From: Dielma sp000508965
GTDB lineage: Bacteria > Bacillota_I > Bacilli_A > Erysipelotrichales > Erysipelotrichaceae
DNA length: 64,000 bases
Direction of reading: 5' to 3'
Assembly: GCA_000508965.1 (NCBI GenBank)
Contig: BAHV02000010.1
Coordinates: 310,001-374,000 of the forward strand
How positions within the stretch are numbered: the first letter of the stretch is position 1; each line of letters starts with the position of its first letter. This document shows positions 1 to 8,396 of the stretch, one piece after another. The translations under genes and the position numbers were made by a program. Below the pieces are notes generated by a model, which worked only from the letters and a program-made list of their open reading frames with translations, had not been told where the DNA came from and searched no databases.

Positions 1-75
1 GAAATTGACTTCAAATATTGTGAATAATATGCGATAATCTATATAGTGAATGCAATCGTTCATCGGAGGCAGCTT

Positions 76-2307
76 ATGCAGGAGAAGTCTTCTAAAATAT
101 ATATTAATGTCATTGCAGCTTTGATCATCATCATTTTTTTTGCTGCTTTTTTTACTCATCAGCTGCATGAAAACGTTCAGGAAAGTATCTTTAATACAAT
201 GACGGAAATTTCTCATCAAAGTGTAAAAGTAATTCAAAAAGAGGTTGAAAAGAATCAGCATGTGATGGCAAACATCGCGGCGGGTATTTATGCGGATAAC
301 GAAAAAGATCCAATGCAGATATTAGAAAAATTAAGGGTTCTGGATGATCTTAATGGTTTTAAGCGTATGGGTGTTATTTTAGATAATCATGAGGGTTATG
401 CTAGTGATGACAGTCACTTTCTTTTAGATGACGAACAGCTGCAGCGTTTTGAAAAGGCTCAGCATGGCATCATATCAATTTCAGATAATCTGCTTGATTT
501 AGTTGATCAGCAGCCAGTTACTTTGTATACTGCACCCATTGAATATAAGGACGGAACGCGATATGTGCTGTTTGGTACCTATGCTGCGCAAACCTATCAG
601 CCGCTGCTGTCAGTTACAACTTTTGACGGACAAGGTTTTAGCGTAATCATGAAGCAGGACGGCAGTCAAATTATAGGCTCGGCAAATCAAGAGGAAACTT
701 GCAAGAAAAATTTTTATGATGAGATTTTATCCTTGTCTAAGGATAATCAGTCAACGGTGGATGAACTAAGGCAGGCAATCAGCGCCGGTCAGAGCGGCTT
801 TACAAACTATGCTTGTAAAAAGGATATCCGTTATATTTATTATGAACCATTAACAGTTAATGATTGGTATTTATTGAGTATTATACCTAACGCGGTAATT
901 ACAAAAAGTATTGGCAAGACCATCACTTTGGCTTATTCTATGCTTGCCCTTTGTCTGATCGTATTAGCCTATTCACTATTGAGGGTTATATTTATCGACC
1001 GCAAACACCGCCGAGTGCTTGAGCGGATAGCATGGATTGATACTGTGACTGATTTTGATTCAATTGAGAAATTTAAAATGGATGCGTCCAAGAAACTGGA
1101 CAATGATTCTTCTTTATATGCGATGATTGCATTGAATATAAATAAATTTCAGTATATTAATGATTTATTTGGTTATGAAGAGGGGAATCGGGTACTGAAG
1201 AAAGTAGCGCAATGTCTGGTTCAGCGATTGGGCAAGAATGAATTTTTTTCCCGTATTCAGGCGGACCATTTTATCGTTTTGTTAACGTATTCAAATACTG
1301 CGCAGCTTCCTTTGCGAATTCTTGATATCATGAACAGTATTCAGGATATAGTAAGCAGCACAGAAGGTGAAATGCAGTATCAGATTCAGATGAATGCTGG
1401 GGTTTATCTTATTTCAGATCATCATGAACAGATCAATACGATGATTGACTGTGCGACGCTTGCTTTGCGTAAAGATTTTCAGAAGAAATATGAAGCCTGT
1501 GCTTTTTATGATGACACGCTTCGGGAGCAGATATTTAAAAATAAGGAAATCGAGGACATGTTTTTGCCGGCATTGAAGAATCATCAATTCAGTGTCGTTT
1601 ATCAGCCGAAATATAGTGTGCAGACACAGTGCTATGAGGGTACAGAAGCCTTAGTTCGCTGGTATTATAAGGATGATTGCATGATATCACCAGCATATTT
1701 TGTACCTATTCTTGAGCGTAATGGTTCAATTATTGAGTTGGATGAATATGTTTTGGAACAAGTATGCATTCAGTTAAGAAGCTGGTTGGATGCGGGATAT
1801 GAATTAACACCGGTATCAGTTAATGCTTCTCAGCTACATCTTTATCGTGTGGATTTCTTTACATCCTATATGGAAATTATTGACCGCTATCAAATTCCGC
1901 ATGAATTAATTGAAATTGAAATGACGGAAACCGCGCTTTATGAAAATGAAGCAAAGGCTTCTGAACTTTTGAATCAATTCAGGGATGCAGGGATTAAAAT
2001 CCTATTGGATGATTTTGGTTCGGGTTATTCATCGATTACATTACTTAGAAATATGCCGATCGATGAGTTAAAAATTGATAAAAAGATGCTGAATGACTTG
2101 CTGGTCAGTGATAAGGCAAGACAGATTTTAGCCGGTGTTATAGTTTTAGCAAAGACCATTGAGCTGAAGGTAACGGTTGAAGGCGTCGAAGAATATGATG
2201 AATATGAAGCTGTCAGCTTGATGGGAATTGATAAGATTCAAGGCTTCTATTGCGCACGGCCGATGAAGGCGGATGAATATGAAAAGCGCTATTTAATTAA
2301 AGCATAA
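76..2307 (+). CDS. Membrane EAL phosphodiesterase with extracytoplasmic sensor and degenerate GGDEF domain
   Basis: Probable cyclic di-GMP phosphodiesterase. An N-terminal membrane helix (about residues 8-28) and a second near 288-308 enclose an outward-facing sensor region of about 260 residues. A GGDEF domain follows, but its signature reads QADHF, so diguanylate cyclase activity is unlikely. The C-terminal EAL domain looks intact: TEALVRW, EIEMTETAL, DDFGSGYSS, LKIDKKM and VEGVE are all present, so hydrolysis of c-di-GMP is the likely activity. An in-frame ATG at 46 exists, but ATG 76 is preferred because CGGAGG (64-69) lies 6 nt ahead of it. A possible extended -10 (TG-C-GATAAT, 30-38) lies upstream. 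The 3' end overlaps the convergent hydrolase gene by 19 nt. Confidence 0.88.
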   Translation: MQEKSSKIYINVIAALIIIIFFAAFFTHQLHENVQESIFNTMTEISHQSVKVIQKEVEKNQHVMANIAAGIYADNEKDPMQILEKLRVLDDLNGFKRMGVILDNHEGYASDDSHFLLDDEQLQRFEKAQHGIISISDNLLDLVDQQPVTLYTAPIEYKDGTRYVLFGTYAAQTYQPLLSVTTFDGQGFSVIMKQDGSQIIGSANQEETCKKNFYDEILSLSKDNQSTVDELRQAISAGQSGFTNYACKKDIRYIYYEPLTVNDWYLLSIIPNAVITKSIGKTITLAYSMLALCLIVLAYSLLRVIFIDRKHRRVLERIAWIDTVTDFDSIEKFKMDASKKLDNDSSLYAMIALNINKFQYINDLFGYEEGNRVLKKVAQCLVQRLGKNEFFSRIQADHFIVLLTYSNTAQLPLRILDIMNSIQDIVSSTEGEMQYQIQMNAGVYLISDHHEQINTMIDCATLALRKDFQKKYEACAFYDDTLREQIFKNKEIEDMFLPALKNHQFSVVYQPKYSVQTQCYEGTEALVRWYYKDDCMISPAYFVPILERNGSIIELDEYVLEQVCIQLRSWLDAGYELTPVSVNASQLHLYRVDFFTSYMEIIDRYQIPHELIEIEMTETALYENEAKASELLNQFRDAGIKILLDDFGSGYSSITLLRNMPIDELKIDKKMLNDLLVSDKARQILAGVIVLAKTIELKVTVEGVEEYDEYEAVSLMGIDKIQGFYCARPMKADEYEKRYLIKA

Positions 2308-3002
2308 GCCTGCTCAAGGATTGCTGTTTTATTCATGGCAGGCAGATGCCCCTGAATACCAATTTCAAAATCTAAGGTTTGTAGAAATTTGATCATGGCT
2401 TTAAGTTTGCTTTGGTCGACATTCATTTGGTGATAGTAATCTTCGCAGATGGCATCACCAATGAACAGCACCTTAGCTTCCGGCACATAAATAAATACAC
2501 TGTCCTCACTGTGGGGAGAGGAAACGTGAAACAGCTTGACATGGCTGCTGCCTTGGTCTAATGTCATATTGGACGTAAAGGATATATCCGAGGTTTTTAG
2601 CTTTATCTCATTCAAATCGTTATACTCAACCTTTAAATGATCATCGACGAAGGGAATTTCTTCTTGGGAAATTAGTCTTTCCTGCATCGCTTTAGGATCC
2701 CACTGCCATTTCATCATGCGTTCAAGTTCACGATTGGTCAGCGTATGAGCAATCGTAAGACCATGGACGGCATGCATACCAAAAGTATGATCCCAATGCC
2801 AATGGGTAAGGATCGTGAAAGCAGGAAGCGGCAGCTGACGTCCTTTTAAGAGGGCATAGGCTTCCTTTACATGCTGAGCGCTGGTGCCGGCATCTACCAT
2901 TACCGAAAAATTTAAACCTTTGATATAACCCAATGATGGACGATCTCTTTTAGTTTCGTAGGTGGTAGTATAAATGTACTCTGAATATTGAATAAGTTTC
3001 AT
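2289..3002 (-). CDS. MBL-fold metallohydrolase
   Basis: Metallo-beta-lactamase-fold hydrolase of 237 residues. The metal-binding motif appears as THWHWDH near residue 66, with further expected ligands at SSPHSEDS, FIGDAICED and a late IQGH. The substrate cannot be told from sequence; the family includes glyoxalase II-like thioesterases, lactonases and beta-lactamase-like enzymes. No signal peptide is seen, so it is probably cytoplasmic. An AGGAG-like ribosome site precedes the ATG. The gene is convergent with the EAL gene and overlaps its last 19 nt, and no separate terminator is seen between them. Confidence 0.85.
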   Translation of the reverse strand: MKLIQYSEYIYTTTYETKRDRPSLGYIKGLNFSVMVDAGTSAQHVKEAYALLKGRQLPLPAFTILTHWHWDHTFGMHAVHGLTIAHTLTNRELERMMKWQWDPKAMQERLISQEEIPFVDDHLKVEYNDLNEIKLKTSDISFTSNMTLDQGSSHVKLFHVSSPHSEDSVFIYVPEAKVLFIGDAICEDYYHQMNVDQSKLKAMIKFLQTLDFEIGIQGHLPAMNKTAILEQAYALIK

Positions 3003-3135
3003 GGCAGACTCCTTTGTTTATGATTGGTACCATTTTATCATAGAATCCACTTTCACTAAAACATTCGGTAATTAAAATAATCGTATCTATTCAATGAGGC
3101 AGGTGTCTGCCTTTTATTATGCTGATAAAAAAATG

Positions 3136-3194
3136 ATTAGGTACCTTGACAATTGCAGAGAGTTGATGTATTCTATATTTGTAAGGTACCTAAT
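3136..3194 (+). promoter_or_regulatory. Promoter flanked by paired inverted operators of the MarR gene
   Basis: TTGACA (3146-3151), a 17-nt spacer and TATTCT (3169-3174) make a good housekeeping promoter. It is bracketed by ATTAGGTACCTT (3136-3147) and its exact reverse complement AAGGTACCTAAT (3183-3194). Each arm contains the palindrome AGGTACCT. The first arm overlaps the -35 box and the second lies just after the -10, an arrangement expected for autorepression by the MarR protein encoded next. Confidence 0.8.
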
Positions 3195-3220
3195 TAAATA
3201 GGCAACGAAAGGAGATATGA

Positions 3221-3814
3221 ATGAATAAAGATAATTTAGAGAGATGTACCCAGTGTCCCAAGGAGTGTTTAAGGGATGAATTAAAATGCGGACGAGGCAG
3301 AAAGTTCTTTAATGAGACAAGTCAGGATGAGGGAAAGAAGCATCATGATCATCATGGTCAAAAAGATCTGACACATTTATTAATGCGCTGCGGTTATATA
3401 TTAGAACGCAAGACCAATCGGCGCGGGCAAAGCAGAATCTTAAAACTGCTGGCAGAGAATGAACTGCTTAGCCAAAAGGAGCTGCAGCAGAAGCTTGAAA
3501 TTGAAGCTGGATCATTAAGTGAAACGATTGCCAAGCTGGAAGCGCGGGGATTGATTCTGCGTGAAAAGGATGAACAGGATAAACGGCGAATGCTGGTAAG
3601 GCTTAGTGAGCAGGGTCAGCTTGCGGTCAGTCAGGAAACAATCGAAGATCCTGATGCCATTTATGATGTTTTAAGTGATGAAGAGAAGGCTGAACTTCAG
3701 GCTATTTTAATCAAGCTGACAGATAAATGGAGTTTTGATTATCATGGAACTAAGGATCATCATCGGCCTCATAAATCAAAAGAGAGAAATGGTTTATTGT
3801 TTAAGAGAAGTTGA
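3221..3814 (+). CDS. MarR-family regulator with Cys-rich N-terminus and His-rich tails
   Basis: Winged-helix repressor of the MarR family, 197 residues, longer than the usual 140-150. The core (about 55-165) shows the MarR pattern: SQKELQQKLEIEAGSLSETI is the recognition helix region, followed by the wing with EKDEQDKRRMLVRLSEQG. The N-terminal extension has Cys9, 12, 16 and 23 (CxxCx3Cx6C), then a KKHHDHH cluster, and the C-terminus has DYHGTKDHHRPHK. These additions look suited to binding a metal or sensing redox state; that is inference. SD GGAG (3211-3214). The gene is preceded by perfectly paired AGGTACCT operators and stands alone, so its other targets are unknown. Confidence 0.85.
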   Translation: MNKDNLERCTQCPKECLRDELKCGRGRKFFNETSQDEGKKHHDHHGQKDLTHLLMRCGYILERKTNRRGQSRILKLLAENELLSQKELQQKLEIEAGSLSETIAKLEARGLILREKDEQDKRRMLVRLSEQGQLAVSQETIEDPDAIYDVLSDEEKAELQAILIKLTDKWSFDYHGTKDHHRPHKSKERNGLLFKRS

Positions 3815-3825
3815 CTGTACTCAGC

Positions 3826-3854
3826 AAAAAAAACACATCAACATAATCGATGTG
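3826..3854 (-). terminator. Rho-independent terminator of tRNA-Arg(CCU)
   Basis: Read on the minus strand: CACATC, a 9-nt loop and GATGTG, followed by eight T. It lies 17 nt downstream of the tRNA 3' end. Confidence 0.7.
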
Positions 3855-3870
3855 CTGCCGATTTTAAATA

Positions 3871-3945
3871 TGGCACCCCCGACCAGAATCGAACTGATAA
3901 CTAAATCTTAGGAGGATCTTGTTATATCCATTTAACTACGGGGGC
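3871..3945 (-). tRNA. tRNA-Arg (anticodon CCU)
   Basis: Minus-strand cloverleaf with acceptor GCCCCCG/CGGGGGT, an anticodon loop CTCCTAA giving CCU, T-arm TTCGATT and an encoded CCA end. It reads the AGG codon. Length 75 nt including CCA. Confidence 0.93.
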
Positions 3946-4011
3946 ATATTCGCGTTTATTATTTTATCATAAAACAGCGGAAACAACAATCAATAAATTG
4001 CAGTAGAGTTG

Positions 4012-4040
4012 AAAAAGGAGAGGCGGCTAAACCTCTCCTT
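4012..4040 (-). terminator. Terminator of the idi-dehydrogenase pair
   Basis: Minus-strand hairpin AAGGAGAGG / CCTCTCCTT with an 8-nt loop and a T-rich tail, starting directly after the dehydrogenase stop codon. Confidence 0.8.
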
Positions 4041-4042
4041 AA

Positions 4043-4996
4043 CTATATTAAATGCACTACATTAATCGGATGACCACTTTCGTATGCCCTAATATTTTCG
4101 GCAAGCAGCTTCAGTAAACGCTGCCGGGTTTCCAATCCCTTCCACCCCATATGCGGTGTCACAAGAACATTCTCCATTTTAAACAGTTCACTGGTGCTGT
4201 CTAATGGCTCATGCTCCTGAACATCTAAACCGGCTCCGGCCAGTTTACCTGCTTTCAGTGCCGCAATCAACGCTTGCTCATCGATCAACGCACCGCGTGA
4301 TGTATTTATGATAAAGGCGGATGGCTTCATTAAAGCTAATGTTTCAGCATTGATGAGCTGATGTGTTTTATCCGTTAACGGACAATGAAGTGAGAGATAA
4401 TCACACTTGCGCAGTACAGTTTCTAAATCGGTAAATTCAATTTCGCTGTCTGTTCTTGGCGTGCGTGTATAAACGATAATTTTCATTCCCAATGACTGCG
4501 CAATTTTAATCACTTCACGGCCGATGCTGCCATAACCGACAATCCCCAGAATCTTATCATTAACCTCAAAATGATTGACCATCAACTGCTTGGTAAAATT
4601 ATCATAACAATGCCGTTCCTGCATACGGATCTGTTTTTGAACCTCGGAGCTTAGATTTAAAAGCATCATGATTGCTGTCTGTGCTACCCGCTGTGTACTG
4701 TAAGCAGGAATGTTGCAGACCATGATTCCTTTTTCAGTTGCAGCTTTCAAATCGATATTGTTATAACCGGTACCGGCTTCGCAGATACATTTCACTGAAG
4801 AGGGGAACCGGGCGATTAGGCTGGCAGGCAGCGGCAGTTCTTTTGTGACTACGATTTCATAATCATTAACCCGTTCAAGGATCTGATCGGCTTGGCTATG
4901 ACGATAAATCGTTACTTGCTCGCCAAGCGCATGAAAATCTATCTGATTATCATAGTCTACCAATTCAGAATTTAATACGACAATTTTATGCTTCAT
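4043..4996 (-). CDS. NAD-dependent D-2-hydroxyacid dehydrogenase
   Basis: Reduces 2-oxoacids or oxidises D-2-hydroxyacids with NAD(H); the family includes glycerate, lactate and phosphoglycerate dehydrogenases. The Rossmann motif GIVGYGSIGREV sits at about 150. Catalytic residues are visible: Arg in NTSRGALID, Glu in DVQEHEPLD and His in TPHMGWKG. The length of 317 residues is typical. GGAGG (5006-5010) lies 9 nt ahead of ATG 4996; a GTG codon directly before it (4999) is an alternative start. The start overlaps the end of idi by 11 nt, so the two are translationally coupled. The exact substrate is not evident. Confidence 0.88.
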   Translation of the reverse strand: MKHKIVVLNSELVDYDNQIDFHALGEQVTIYRHSQADQILERVNDYEIVVTKELPLPASLIARFPSSVKCICEAGTGYNNIDLKAATEKGIMVCNIPAYSTQRVAQTAIMMLLNLSSEVQKQIRMQERHCYDNFTKQLMVNHFEVNDKILGIVGYGSIGREVIKIAQSLGMKIIVYTRTPRTDSEIEFTDLETVLRKCDYLSLHCPLTDKTHQLINAETLALMKPSAFIINTSRGALIDEQALIAALKAGKLAGAGLDVQEHEPLDSTSELFKMENVLVTPHMGWKGLETRQRLLKLLAENIRAYESGHPINVVHLI

Positions 4997-5516
4997 CACT
5001 TTCTGCCTCCTTCATGCAAATTGCTAATACGCGCGGACAGGCGATAATAAACCAAGGGGTATATTTTTCAGGATGCTGACGCAAATCTTCTGCCAGCTCA
5101 GCATAGCTGACCCATTCAATCGCTTCTGCTTCATCAGGATTCAGTTTGATTGTTTCAGCACTGTCGGCAAGAAAAACATGATCATATTCATATTCAGCTA
5201 TCCCGTTGTCAAAAGCTGCGTGATAGACAAAGGAGAATAATTCCCGGCATTCAGCGTCGATTCCCAGCTCTTCCATTAAACGGCGATGCACGGCATCTTC
5301 GAGCTTTTCGTTATAACGCGGATGAGAACAGCAGGCATTGCTCCAAAGCAACGGTGTATGATATTTATCAGCTGCGCGTTTTTGGATAAGCATCTTCCCA
5401 TCGTGCACAATAAATACAGAGAAAGCTCGATGCAGCAGTGCTTTCTGATGGGCTTCCATTTTAGATGCTGTGCCAATTGGCTGATCAAAGAGATTTACTA
5501 AGAGTAAGCTGTCCAT
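4986..5516 (-). CDS. idi: Isopentenyl-diphosphate delta-isomerase, type 1 (Nudix fold)
   Basis: Interconverts isopentenyl and dimethylallyl diphosphate for isoprenoid synthesis. The 176-residue protein shows the type 1 pattern: FSVFIVHDGKMLIQKRA, LWSNACCSHP with the catalytic Cys, the Nudix-like RRLMEELGI, and a late EYEYDHVF containing the acidic catalytic region. Type 1 enzymes are less usual than type 2 (Fni) in Bacillota, although both occur. It is first in a two-gene unit with the hydroxyacid dehydrogenase, with no obvious metabolic link between the two. SD GTGAGGA lies upstream of ATG 5516. Confidence 0.9.
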   Translation of the reverse strand: MDSLLLVNLFDQPIGTASKMEAHQKALLHRAFSVFIVHDGKMLIQKRAADKYHTPLLWSNACCSHPRYNEKLEDAVHRRLMEELGIDAECRELFSFVYHAAFDNGIAEYEYDHVFLADSAETIKLNPDEAEAIEWVSYAELAEDLRQHPEKYTPWFIIACPRVLAICMKEAESDEA

Positions 5517-5540
5517 AGAATCCTCACTTTCTGTTATGGA

Positions 5541-5569
5541 TAATAAAAATACCGGATGATTTCATCCGG
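5541..5569 (-). terminator. Terminator of tRNA-Arg(CCG)
   Basis: Minus-strand stem CCGGATGA / TCATCCGG with a 2-nt loop (likely opened to 4) and a TATTTTTATT tail. It lies between the tRNA and the idi start. Confidence 0.75.
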
Positions 5570-5581
5570 CAGCAATTAATT

Positions 5582-5658
5582 TGGCGCGCCCAAAGGGACT
5601 TGAACCCCCAACCTTTTGAATCGGAATCAAATGCGCTATCCAATTGCGCCATGGGCGC
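5582..5658 (-). tRNA. tRNA-Arg (anticodon CCG)
   Basis: Minus-strand cloverleaf with acceptor GCGCCCA/TGGGCGC, anticodon stem TTTGA/TCAAA, loop TTCCGAT giving CCG, a GTTCAAG T-loop and an encoded CCA. Length 77 nt. Confidence 0.93.
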
Positions 5659-5712
5659 ATGGCTATTTAATATTATATGACAGAAATGTTATTTTGAAAA
5701 GCCCTAATTTGA

Positions 5713-5741
5713 TTGTATCTTAAAATTCTTAATGATATAAT
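5713..5741 (+). promoter_or_regulatory. Promoter of lemA
   Basis: TTGTAT (5713-5718), 17-nt spacer, TATAAT (5736-5741). It lies 27 nt upstream of the lemA start. Confidence 0.65.
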
Positions 5742-5767
5742 GCTGTTAAACAAAGGAGTGAAAATAA

Positions 5768-6325
5768 ATGAATATAGCTATCTGGGTAGTAGTAGTTATT
5801 GTTGTGCTGCTGATTGTCTGGGGCATTATGACATATAATGGTCTGGTAAAGGGTTTAAATAAAGTTGAAGAAGCATTTTCAACAATGGATGTTTATTTAA
5901 AGAAAAGATATGATCTGATACCTAATCTTGTGGAAACGATTAAAGGTTATGCCAAGCATGAATCAGAAACATTGGAAAAAGTAATCAGTGCAAGAAATCT
6001 TGCGGTAAAAGCAAATACGATGGATGAGAAAATTTCCAGTGAAAAGAATTTCCAGTCAATGTTGGGACCGTTATATGCGATCGGCGAACAATATCCTGAC
6101 TTAAAGGCAGATAAGAATTTCCTCAGTCTGCAGAATGAGCTTCAAAATCTTGAATCAGAGATTGCTAATTCACGTAAGTACTATAATGCTATTGTTGTTA
6201 AGTTCAATAATATGGTTATGACATTTCCTAGTAATCTTTTGGCAGGTATGTTTGGTTTTCATCGCCAGCCGATGTATGAAATTACGGATGCAGCTCAACG
6301 TGAAAACGTTAAGGTTCAGTTTTAA
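5768..6325 (+). CDS. lemA: LemA family protein
   Basis: LemA-family membrane protein of 185 residues. One N-terminal helix (about 4-22) leads into a helical domain carrying the family hallmarks: GLVKGLNKVEEAFSTMDVYLKKR, then YDLIPNLVETIKGYAKHE, and the closing NSRKYYNAIVVKFN with a short FPSNLLA tail. The topology is a short outside N-terminus, one helix and a coiled-coil bundle. The biochemical role of LemA is not settled. It is followed by a DUF2207 protein, a pairing seen widely in bacteria, which suggests a shared envelope function. SD AAAGGAG lies before the ATG. Confidence 0.92.
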   Translation: MNIAIWVVVVIVVLLIVWGIMTYNGLVKGLNKVEEAFSTMDVYLKKRYDLIPNLVETIKGYAKHESETLEKVISARNLAVKANTMDEKISSEKNFQSMLGPLYAIGEQYPDLKADKNFLSLQNELQNLESEIANSRKYYNAIVVKFNNMVMTFPSNLLAGMFGFHRQPMYEITDAAQRENVKVQF

Positions 6326-6331
6326 CTGATA

Positions 6332-6351
6332 GGGGCGCTCTGCCCCTTTTT
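6332..6351 (+). terminator. Intercistronic terminator after lemA
   Basis: GGGGC, loop GCTCT, GCCCC and TTTTT. It sits between lemA and the DUF2207 gene, so it probably sets partial read-through between them. Confidence 0.75.
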
Positions 6352-6384
6352 AATTTGTGATGATTTAGAAAGGAAGTGAACGAA

Positions 6385-8286
6385 ATGAAATTAAGATCAT
6401 GGCTTAAAAAAGGATTGATGGTCACAGCGATGCTGATGCTGACAATAATGCCAGCTAAAGCGCAGGAGGCTTTTACCATTGATGATTATGATATTACGAT
6501 CAATGTTGAAGAGAACGGCGCTTTGCATATTCAGGAAACCTTGATGCTTGACTTCAGTCAGTACCGGCATGGCTTTTATCGGAATATACCGACATCCTAT
6601 TCTATGACGTGGATGATTGATGGCAAATCAGTTGAGAAGGATTATTATTTTCCGGTTACTGATATTCAATGCGGCGGGACAAACTGTTCGCTTGATTATG
6701 ACAGTCAAGGCATTATTATTCAGCTTGGTGATGCTGATCGGGAAGTGATTGGCTCTCAGCTTTATACGATTTCCTATACGGTGCAGACAAAGGATCTTGA
6801 TTTAAAGGATACCCAAATGCTTTATTGGAATCTTGCGGATAATTTTGATACGACAATCAAGCATTTAAGCTTTACAATCAATATGCCAAAGTCATTCAGT
6901 GAAGAAGATATTTCAGCATATACTGGATATTATGGCGGTATTGAAAACAATATGCGGTATGAAGTTAACGGCAATACAATCAGCGGTGAAACGTTAGTGC
7001 CGCTGGATAATTATGAGGCGGCAACGATTATGGTGCGTCTGCCCTCTGATTATTTCCGATTCCCTGAACCTAAGGATTATACTTTCTTACTGATGATTTT
7101 CAGTGCTGTTTTGTTAGTAGTATCATTAGTGCTGTTTTGGAAGTTTGGTAAGGATGATGAGGTTGTAGTTACCGTTGAATTCAGTGCGCCTAAGGATTTA
7201 AACAGTGCGGGTGTAGGTTATGTCATTGATGGTTCAGTTGAATCAAGAGATGTGCTGTCTTTGATTATTGAATGGGCCAATAAGGGGTATCTGAAAATTA
7301 AGGAAGAAAATGAAGCGTTGACTTTAATCAAGCTGATGGATATTCCCAAAGATGAAAGTACCGATTATGAGCGTAAATTCTTTGAGGCTATTTTTAAGAA
7401 GAAGGATGCAGTGAGTGAGGATGATTTAGCTGACGGCAAGGTTGGTGAAGCACTGTATCGAGCTAAAAATCAGGTCAGCAGTTACTTTACCAGAGCCAAG
7501 GGAAGGCGTGTTTTCTCACAGGCTTCTTCTGTGATGCAGTGGCTGTTTGTCATCGTGGCAGGTTTGCCTTCCATCGTATTTACACTGCTGAGCGCTTATT
7601 CTTATTATGAGATACTGCCATTGGCGATTCCATTTGCCATTCCTTCATTATTCTTTATGTTCTCATTGGTACTTTGGATCGTGATTATGAAAAAACGTTA
7701 TGTGATGAAACGGGCATCATTAATTATGGCCTGTGTCGGAACGATTGTTTTGAATGCTATTGTGGCGTCAATCAATGTTTTTATTTTGATTTTCTTTAAG
7801 GCTTCCCTGCTTTCAATTTTATGCTATATCGCATTGAGTGCCGCGTTAATCATCATGATGGCATTTATGGAAAAAAGAACACCTAAAGGAAATGAATGGC
7901 TCGGACAGCTTCTTGGTTTGAAGGAGTTTATCCTATATGCTGAGAAGGACCATATCGAAATGCTTGTTAAGGAGAATCCTTCAGCATTCTATGATATCCT
8001 GCCTTATGCGTATGTGTTAGGAATCAGTGATACATGGTCAAATAAATTTGAGAATATCATTATTGAACAACCTGATTGGTATGAAACAGATCGTCATTTC
8101 TCGACCTTCTCATCTATTTATTGGTGGCATAGCTTCCATCATTGCTTCCATTCAATGTCTACGTCAGCCAGCTATGTGCCTGCACCAAAAGGCGGCAGCG
8201 GCGGCGGTGGTTTTGGCGGCGGCTTCTCCGGTGGCGGTGGCTTTTCAGGCGGCGGCTTCGGCGGCGGTGGTGGCGGCAGCTGGTAA
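6385..8286 (+). CDS. DUF2207 membrane protein with signal peptide and Gly-rich tail
   Basis: Large envelope protein of 633 residues. A signal peptide (cleavage likely after MPAKA) is followed by the extracellular DUF2207 domain, which includes MLYWNLADNFDTTIKHLSFTI-type sequence. Next come a membrane helix at about 232-252, a cytoplasmic part, and a cluster of four hydrophobic helices at about 385-495. The C-terminus is a low-complexity GGSGGGGFGGGFSGGGG tail ending in SW, typical of this family. ATG 6385 is preferred over GTG 6376 because AGGAAG lies 8 nt ahead of it. It is paired with lemA. The molecular function is unknown. Confidence 0.88.
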   Translation: MKLRSWLKKGLMVTAMLMLTIMPAKAQEAFTIDDYDITINVEENGALHIQETLMLDFSQYRHGFYRNIPTSYSMTWMIDGKSVEKDYYFPVTDIQCGGTNCSLDYDSQGIIIQLGDADREVIGSQLYTISYTVQTKDLDLKDTQMLYWNLADNFDTTIKHLSFTINMPKSFSEEDISAYTGYYGGIENNMRYEVNGNTISGETLVPLDNYEAATIMVRLPSDYFRFPEPKDYTFLLMIFSAVLLVVSLVLFWKFGKDDEVVVTVEFSAPKDLNSAGVGYVIDGSVESRDVLSLIIEWANKGYLKIKEENEALTLIKLMDIPKDESTDYERKFFEAIFKKKDAVSEDDLADGKVGEALYRAKNQVSSYFTRAKGRRVFSQASSVMQWLFVIVAGLPSIVFTLLSAYSYYEILPLAIPFAIPSLFFMFSLVLWIVIMKKRYVMKRASLIMACVGTIVLNAIVASINVFILIFFKASLLSILCYIALSAALIIMMAFMEKRTPKGNEWLGQLLGLKEFILYAEKDHIEMLVKENPSAFYDILPYAYVLGISDTWSNKFENIIIEQPDWYETDRHFSTFSSIYWWHSFHHCFHSMSTSASYVPAPKGGSGGGGFGGGFSGGGGFSGGGFGGGGGGSW

Positions 8287-8294
8287 TACTATCA

Positions 8295-8334
8295 AGAATC
8301 TTTAACGCTTCATGCGTCAGAGGTTCTTTTTTTT
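8295..8334 (+). terminator. Terminator after the DUF2207 gene
   Basis: Long hairpin: AGAATCTTTAACGC pairs with GCGTCAGAGGTTCT (two G-U pairs, one mismatch) around a TTCAT loop, then eight T. Confidence 0.8.
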
Positions 8335-8369
8335 GTTGTGCAAACACCCTTGTTAAGTGAATACCGCTG

Positions 8370-8378
8370 CATAGTCTG
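8370..8378 (+). promoter_or_regulatory. CATAGTCTG box (sporulation-type -10) of the amidase
   Basis: CATAGTCTG differs by one base from the CATAGTATG box found before each of the three collagen-like genes downstream. It matches the CATAnnnT form of mother-cell sigma factor -10 elements. No convincing -35 element was found. Confidence 0.45.
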
Positions 8379-8396
8379 GCTGAAGGAGGGTTTTTC

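Noticed and set aside
5150..5501. Overlapping open frames on both strands inside idi
   Set aside because: Shadows of the real gene: no SD, no family resemblance, and the idi frame has clear motifs.
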